From contig NZ_FMCW01000003.1 of the NCBI RefSeq assembly GCF_900091595.1, positions 124,001 to 188,000 on the forward strand: a DNA stretch of 64,000 bases, written 5' to 3'. Positions within the stretch are counted from its first letter, which is position 1, and each line of letters starts with the position of its first letter. Source of the DNA: Micromonospora haikouensis. GTDB lineage: Bacteria > Actinomycetota > Actinomycetes > Mycobacteriales > Micromonosporaceae. Of the stretch, positions 59,513 through 64,000 are shown piece by piece. Under the pieces are notes generated by a model, which was not told the origin of the DNA, did not search any database, and saw nothing but the letters and a program-made list of their open reading frames with translations. A program made the position numbers and the translations under genes.

Positions 59513-61114
59513 ATGCCCAGCAGCGCGGGTCCATCGATCGACACGATCACCGAGGGAGGACGGGTGACCCAGGTCGGCGAGGGTCAGCAGGCGGAGGAGA
59601 GCGCTCCGCCGATCATGACCTTCGGTGCTCCCACGGCCGGTGAGATCCTCGCCGAGCGGTACGAGCTGGTCGAGCACATCAACAACGACAGCGCGGGCCG
59701 GCTGGTCTGGCGCGGGGTCGACGTGGTGCTGCGCCGCCCGGTCGCGGTCGTGCTGCGTTACCCGGGCGGCGACTCGGCCACCGAGATGCTCCAGGCGGCC
59801 GTCGCGGCCAGCCGGGTGATCCACCCCAACCTGGTCGGCGTGTACGACGCGATCGACGAGGCCGAGCGGGCGTACGTGGTCCGCGAGTGGGTGGACGGCC
59901 GGTCCCTGCGGGAGATGGTCGCCGACGGCCCCCTCGACCCGGGCCGGACGACCGCGATCGGCAACGCCGTGGCCAGCGCGCTGGCGGCCGTGCACGCCAC
60001 CGGCATGGTGCACGGCAACGTGCACCCGGGCACCGTCATGATCAGCGACGAGGGCCGCGTGGTCCTGGCCGACGCCCGCACCGACGGCGCCGACAGCCAG
60101 GAGAACGACGTCCGCGCGATCGGCGGCATCCTCTACTTCGCCCTGACCGGGCACTGGCCGCACGCCGAGGCCCCGCTGCACGGCGCCACCGCCGGGCACG
60201 GCCGGGCCGCGATCCCCGACGCCGTGCGCGACGCCAGCGGCGCGATCGCCGCGCCCCGCCAGGTCCGGGCCGGCGTGCCGGCCTACCTCGACGACCTCAC
60301 CATGGACCTGCTCGACGCCGGCATCGCCCCGCCGCCGTCGGACGTGCTCTCGGCCGAGCTGGCCCGGCTGGACATCCCGGTGGAGGACGACGGCTACCTG
60401 GAGCCCGCCGGCCCGCTGCGGTTCGCCGCCGACAACGGCGAGGAGCCGTCGCCGCTGGCCTCGGTCGCCGGGCGGAAGGTCGCCGTCGGCATCGCCGGCC
60501 TGCTGGCGGTCGCCCTCGTCGGCCTGCTCATCGGCATCAGCATCCTCGGCAACGACGACGAGACGCCGGAGACCGAGCCGGTGGCCCGGCCGTCCAGCAG
60601 CGCTCCGGCGACCGAGGCGACCCCCGCCGCCGTGCGCAAGCTGTCGGTGACCGAGGTCCGCATCGTCGACCCGGACAGCAAGCTCCGCGACGAGCTGGGC
60701 GGGGCCGAGAAGGTGATCGACGGCGACGCGGACAAGGGCTGGGACACCGACACCTACACCCGGTCGAACTTCGGCAACACCAAGAGCGGCATGGGCGTCT
60801 GGATCGACCTCGGCGAGGAGCGCACCGTCAAGTCGGTGCAGGTGAGCCTCTCCGCCACCGGGGCCTCCGCCCAGCTGTTCGCGGGCACCACCGACCCGCC
60901 GCCCACGTCGTCGGGCGACAAGGAGCTGTTCGCCAGCTACAAGAAGAACCCGATCGGGCAGCCCTTCGAGCAGCACGACGGCACCACGATGACCTTCAAC
61001 GGCTTCGACGCCGACGCGAAATACCGCTACCTGCTGTTCTGGATCACCGAGCTGCCCCCGAACGACCGGGGCTACCAGGTCGGCGTCCAGGAGATCACGG
61101 TCCAGGGGTCGTGA
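59513..61114 (+). CDS. Membrane pseudokinase with extracellular discoidin-like domain (MviN partner)
   Basis: 533 residues. Kinase-like fold at about 45-290 (ILAERYELVEHI, VAVVLRYP, YVVREWVDGRSL), but the catalytic loop reads HGNVHPGTVMI (no HRD Asp) and the DFG position reads LADARTDG, so it cannot phosphorylate. A transmembrane helix lies at about 323-344. The outer domain (about 370-533) resembles a galactose-binding/discoidin fold (KGWDTDTYTRSNFG... GVWIDLG). In mycobacteria the MviN pseudokinase binds FhaA to control lipid II export; the same role here is inferred from order and domains. GTG at 59564 is an alternative start. Confidence 0.85.
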   Translation: MPSSAGPSIDTITEGGRVTQVGEGQQAEESAPPIMTFGAPTAGEILAERYELVEHINNDSAGRLVWRGVDVVLRRPVAVVLRYPGGDSATEMLQAAVAASRVIHPNLVGVYDAIDEAERAYVVREWVDGRSLREMVADGPLDPGRTTAIGNAVASALAAVHATGMVHGNVHPGTVMISDEGRVVLADARTDGADSQENDVRAIGGILYFALTGHWPHAEAPLHGATAGHGRAAIPDAVRDASGAIAAPRQVRAGVPAYLDDLTMDLLDAGIAPPPSDVLSAELARLDIPVEDDGYLEPAGPLRFAADNGEEPSPLASVAGRKVAVGIAGLLAVALVGLLIGISILGNDDETPETEPVARPSSSAPATEATPAAVRKLSVTEVRIVDPDSKLRDELGGAEKVIDGDADKGWDTDTYTRSNFGNTKSGMGVWIDLGEERTVKSVQVSLSATGASAQLFAGTTDPPPTSSGDKELFASYKKNPIGQPFEQHDGTTMTFNGFDADAKYRYLLFWITELPPNDRGYQVGVQEITVQGS

Positions 61115-61154
61115 ACCGGGGCCCGGCGACGGGGCACCGCAGCGATCGGGCGCG

Positions 61155-61940
61155 GTGATGGACGCTCACGGCGAGCGCGCGAGCGACGTCGACCTGCTGC
61201 GCGCCCACGTCGCCGGTGACCGGGACGCCTTCACCGAGCTGTTCCACCGGCACCGGGACCGGCTCTGGGCGGTCGCCCTGCGGACCCTCGGCGACCGCGA
61301 GGAGGCCGCCGACGCCCTCCAGGACGCGCTGCTGTCCGCCCACCGGGCGGCGGCCCGGTTCCGGGGCGACTCGGCGGTGACCACCTGGCTGCACCGGATC
61401 GTGGTGAACGCCTGCCTCGACCGGATCCGCCGCCGGCAGGCGCACCCGACCGTCCCGCTGCCCGACGGCACGCACGGCGTCGACGGCGGCCCGTCGACCG
61501 GCGGGTTGGAGCCCGCCGCCCCCGTCCAGGACCACGACACCGCCCTGGTGGTCCGGCAGGCGCTCGCCGAGCTGCCCGTCGAGCAGCGGGCGGCGCTGAT
61601 CCTCGTCGACGTGCAGGGCTACCCGGTGGCCGAGGTGGCCCGCATCCTCGACGTCGCCGAGGGGACGGTCAAGAGCCGCTGCGCCCGGGGTCGGGCCCGG
61701 CTCGCCGTCGCCCTCGGGCACCTGCGTACGGGCGCACTGCCCGACGGCCCGGCCGGCGACGCCGCAGGGGCGGGCCGACAGCCCGGCCCCGCCGTGCGGC
61801 TGGCCTCGCCGCGCGCCGGTGCCGACGGCTCCCACGGCCCGGACGTGCCCGCCGTCACCCAGGGGAACCCCCGGCCCGCCGACGGCGTCCGATCAGGGTC
61901 GGGACGCTCCCGGCGCGTCGCCAACCAGGAGGACTCGTGA
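61155..61940 (+). CDS. sigM: ECF sigma factor SigM-like
   Basis: 261 residues. Region 2 is RDAFTELFHRHRDRLWAVALRTLGDREEAADALQDALLSAH. Region 4 is LAELPVEQRAALILVDVQGYPVAEVARILDVAEGTVKSRCARGRARLA. The C-terminal 75 residues are Pro/Gly/Arg low complexity, longer than usual. Order pseudokinase-sigM-anti-sigma-trxB equals the sigM locus of other actinobacteria, linked to envelope and redox stress. GTG at 61155 or ATG at 61158 is the start. The stop overlaps the next GTG. Confidence 0.9.
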   Translation: MMDAHGERASDVDLLRAHVAGDRDAFTELFHRHRDRLWAVALRTLGDREEAADALQDALLSAHRAAARFRGDSAVTTWLHRIVVNACLDRIRRRQAHPTVPLPDGTHGVDGGPSTGGLEPAAPVQDHDTALVVRQALAELPVEQRAALILVDVQGYPVAEVARILDVAEGTVKSRCARGRARLAVALGHLRTGALPDGPAGDAAGAGRQPGPAVRLASPRAGADGSHGPDVPAVTQGNPRPADGVRSGSGRSRRVANQEDS

Positions 61941-62908
61941 CTGCCGGGGGGTTCAGGGAGGTCGACCTCGACCTGCTCGCCGACTACCTCGGCGGCGCGT
62001 TGGACGGCACCCCCGACGAGGCGGTCGTGGCGCGGCTCGTCGCGGAGGACCCGGCCTGGGCCGAGGCCCACGACGCGCTGGCAGCGGCCCTGGCTCCGGT
62101 CGGCGACGCCCTCGCGGCCTGGGCCGGGCCCGCACCGCAGATGCCGCCGGTGGTCGCCGACCGGATCACCGCCGCGCTGGCTGGTGCCGGCCCCGGCACG
62201 CCCGCCGGTGTCACCGACCAGCCCGACCGGGCGGGCCTCGCCGACCCGCCCCGGGTCGGCCGGGTGCCCGCCCAGCCCACCGGCGGTACGCGCCGGCCCG
62301 CCGGCGGTCCCGGCCCGGCGACCGGCCGCCCCGGGGGCCGTGGGCGGCGCTGGGCGCGGCTCGCCGGGCCGGTGGCCCTGGCCGCGGCCTCGGTCGTCGC
62401 CGTCGGGTTCGGGCTCAACCAGGTGGTCGGCGGCAGCGACCAGAGTGGCGGCACGGCCGACCGGGCGATCAGCGCGCAGGCGGAGTCGGGCGGCGGCGCG
62501 TTCACCATCGCCGGCGCGCCGCGGCGCTCGGGCACCGACTGGACGCCGGAGACCCTGGCCGCCGGCGATCGGCCGTCCCCCGGTGCCAGCGAGCCGCCGA
62601 GGTCGTTCGGGTCGGGGCCGGACGCGCCGGCCGCAGGCGACGACGGCGAACGGCTGCCGGCCGTCGGGGACCTGGGCCGGCTCACCGGCACCGCTGCCCT
62701 GGCCAACTGCCTCGCGGCCGTCAGCGCCGAGCACGGGGCCGCTCCGCTCACCGTCGACCTCGTCGACTACGCGCGCTTCCGGGGCGCGCCGGCGCTGGTC
62801 GTACGCTTCGTCGACCCGTCCGGGGAGCGCTGGGCGTGGGTGAGCGGCCCCGAGTGCGGGGTGCCCGGGTCCGGTGCCGACACCCGCTACCGGACGCGGG
62901 TAGGGTGA
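61937..62908 (+). CDS. Anti-sigma factor-like membrane protein
   Basis: 323 residues. The N-terminal domain (VDLDLLADYLGGALDGTPDEAVVARLVAEDPAWAEAHDAL) is the anti-sigma-factor fold (zf-HC2-like without Cys/His). A Pro/Gly linker, one transmembrane helix (about 144-166) and an extracellular part follow, ending in a conserved-looking LANCLAAVSAEHGAAPLTVDLVDYARF, with a second Cys near the end. It overlaps sigM by 4 nt, so it is taken as the sigM regulator (RsmA-like). Confidence 0.8.
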   Translation: MTAGGFREVDLDLLADYLGGALDGTPDEAVVARLVAEDPAWAEAHDALAAALAPVGDALAAWAGPAPQMPPVVADRITAALAGAGPGTPAGVTDQPDRAGLADPPRVGRVPAQPTGGTRRPAGGPGPATGRPGGRGRRWARLAGPVALAAASVVAVGFGLNQVVGGSDQSGGTADRAISAQAESGGGAFTIAGAPRRSGTDWTPETLAAGDRPSPGASEPPRSFGSGPDAPAAGDDGERLPAVGDLGRLTGTAALANCLAAVSAEHGAAPLTVDLVDYARFRGAPALVVRFVDPSGERWAWVSGPECGVPGSGADTRYRTRVG

Positions 62909-62911
62909 GGC

Positions 62912-62944
62912 CGCGGCCGGCTCGGCGGGCCTCCACCGGCCGCG
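62912..62944. terminator. 9-bp hairpin after the sigM operon
   Basis: CGCGGCCGG (62912-62920) and its complement (62936-62944), 15-nt loop, just after the anti-sigma stop and before the trxB promoter. Confidence 0.55.
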
Positions 62945-63000
62945 CCTGATTCACATCTGCCGTTCTTCCACGTGACGTGACCCACCGGATGACCGGCTCG

Positions 63001-63027
63001 GGAATCCCCACTTCGTACGATGACGTT
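63001..63027 (+). promoter_or_regulatory. SigR/SigH-type promoter of trxB
   Basis: GGGAAT ending at 63005, a 19-nt spacer, then GTT (63025-63027). It fits the GGAAT-N18/19-GTT consensus of the disulfide-stress sigma factors that control trxB in actinomycetes. Confidence 0.65.
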
Positions 63028-63120
63028 CTGCAAGTCAGTAGTCGGCGTCCGCGCGGCGTCGACGCTCCGACCGGCATCGGTGCGCGTGCCGATGGCGACC
63101 ACACACATCGGGAGACGGCA

Positions 63121-64000
63121 GTGGACGAGGTCCGCAACCTGATCATCATCGGCTCCGGGCCGGCCGGTTACACGGCGGCGGTCTACGCCGCGCGCGCCAA
63201 CCTCAAGCCCCTGATCATCGAGGGCGTGCAGTCCGGCGGTGCGCTGATGACGACCACCGAGGTGGAAAACTTCCCCGGTTTCGCCGACGGCATCCTCGGC
63301 CCCGAGCTGATGGACAACATGCGCAAGCAGGCCGAGCGGTTCGGTGCCGAGTTCCTCACCGACGACGTGACCCGGGTCGAGCTGACCGAGACCGGCAGCG
63401 TCGGCTCCGACGCGGTGAGCACCGTGTGGGTCGGCGAGACGGCATACCGGGCGAGGGCCGTCATCCTCTCCACCGGCTCCGCCTGGCGCCCGCTGGGCGT
63501 GCCGGGCGAGCAGGAATACCTGGGCCACGGCGTGTCGTCCTGTGCCACGTGTGACGGCTTCTTCTTCCGCAACCAGCACATCGTGGTCGTCGGCGGCGGC
63601 GACTCGGCGATGGAGGAGGCCAGCTTCCTCACCCGGTTCGCCGAGTCGGTCACCATCATCCACCGGCGCGACTCGTTCCGGGCCAGCAAGATCATGGCCG
63701 AGCGGGCGCTGGGCAACGAGAAGATCAAGGTCGAGTGGAACAGCGTGGTCGAGGAGGTCCTCGGCGACGACGGCAAGGTCACCGGCGTCCGCGTCCGCAA
63801 CGTGCACACCGGGGAGGCCAAGGTCCTCGACGTCACCGGCGTCTTCGTGGCGATCGGCCACGACCCGCGCAGCGAGCTCTTCCGGGGCCAGGTGGAGCTG
63901 GACGACGAGGGGTACGTCAAGGTGCAGGCCCCCAGCACCCGCACCAGCGTCCCGGGCGTGTTCGCCGCCGGTGACGTGGTCGACCACACCTACCGGCAGG
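63121..64000 (+). CDS. trxB: Thioredoxin reductase, N-terminal 293 codons
   Basis: Runs off the right edge. FAD-binding [21 protein letters not shown], the redox-active CATC motif near residue 140 ([11 protein letters not shown]), the NADPH-binding [13 protein letters not shown] and [12 protein letters not shown], and the second FAD site [11 protein letters not shown] are present. It reduces thioredoxin with NADPH. GTG at 63121 is the start, with GGGAGA just upstream. trxA is expected to follow. A SigR-type promoter lies 94 nt upstream. Confidence 0.95.
   Translation, partial: MDEVRNLIIIGSGPAGYTAAVYAARANLKPLIIEGVQSGGALMTTTEVENFPGFADGILGPELMDNMRKQAERFGAEFLTDDVTRVELTETGSVGSDAVSTVWVGETAYRARAVILSTGSAWRPLGVPGEQEYLGHGVSSCATCDGFFFRNQHIVVVGGGDSAMEEASFLTRFAESVTIIHRRDSFRASKIMAERALGNEKIKVEWNSVVEEVLGDDGKVTGVRVRNVHTGEAKVLDVTGVFVAIGHDPRSELFRGQVELDDEGYVKVQAPSTRTSVPGVFAAGDVVDHTYRQ

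Overview
The window is high-GC actinobacterial chromosome and looks like Micromonosporaceae (Micromonospora-like). The reasons are strong GC3 bias, many GTG starts, DUF397/DUF5753 regulator genes, GATCTTG-type intergenic palindromes, and gene order. The order ino1-padR-DUF5318-ponA-GT87 ... rpsF-ssb-rpsR-rplI ... dnaB matches the origin-proximal block known from Mycobacterium tuberculosis (Rv0046c-Rv0058). The order cca-murJ-pseudokinase-sigM-antisigma-trxB at the right edge normally leads to parAB and oriC, so the replication origin probably lies a short way to the right.

Left third (1-25.9 kb). This part holds a cut-off secreted protein, a broken deaminase gene, an orphan CRISPR-type repeat, and a DUF4192 gene. 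A fructosamine kinase-moaA-moaD-phosphoesterase run follows, then an unusual PHP(EndoQ-like)-UvrD helicase fusion, a prepilin peptidase, a broken EamA transporter, two tandem LppU-like membrane proteins, and an AAA ATPase behind a 20-bp perfect palindrome. After a GT87 mannosyltransferase-like gene comes the second molybdenum-cofactor cluster (moaC-mogA-moeA-moaE, minus strand). Together with moaA/moaD this covers most of the pathway from GTP to Moco. A GGDEF-EAL cyclic-di-GMP enzyme overlaps a GT-C-like membrane protein.

Middle (26-45 kb). dnaB carries a 271-residue class 3 (W-C-T) intein in its Walker A loop, and the intein's endonuclease domain is degenerate. A separate, apparently intact LAGLIDADG endonuclease gene with two N-terminal HTH repeats starts on the dnaB stop codon. 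The HEN gene and the last roughly 75 codons of dnaB show foreign or patchy codon use. I consider this dnaB-intein-HEN arrangement the most interesting system in the window. The ribosomal/SSB operon follows, then a nfo/GT-C pair, a GT87 gene, a lipoprotein, the bifunctional penicillin-binding protein, DUF5318, PadR and inositol-phosphate synthase.

Right third (44.6-64 kb). This contains an RHH/Doc-like toxin-antitoxin pair with a decayed Fic motif, overlapping small ORFs opposite an XRE(DUF5753)-DUF397 pair, and a cluster of long palindromes. Next come ogt, an ECF sigma factor with a TolB-like partner, a secreted RhiA-like orphan, an NfeD-flotillin operon, and a secreted subtilase with six beta-trefoil-type repeats. 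The window ends with the origin-proximal cca/murJ/pseudokinase/sigM/trxB block. No rRNA or tRNA gene was recognised. All family assignments come from reading the sequence; no database search was run.
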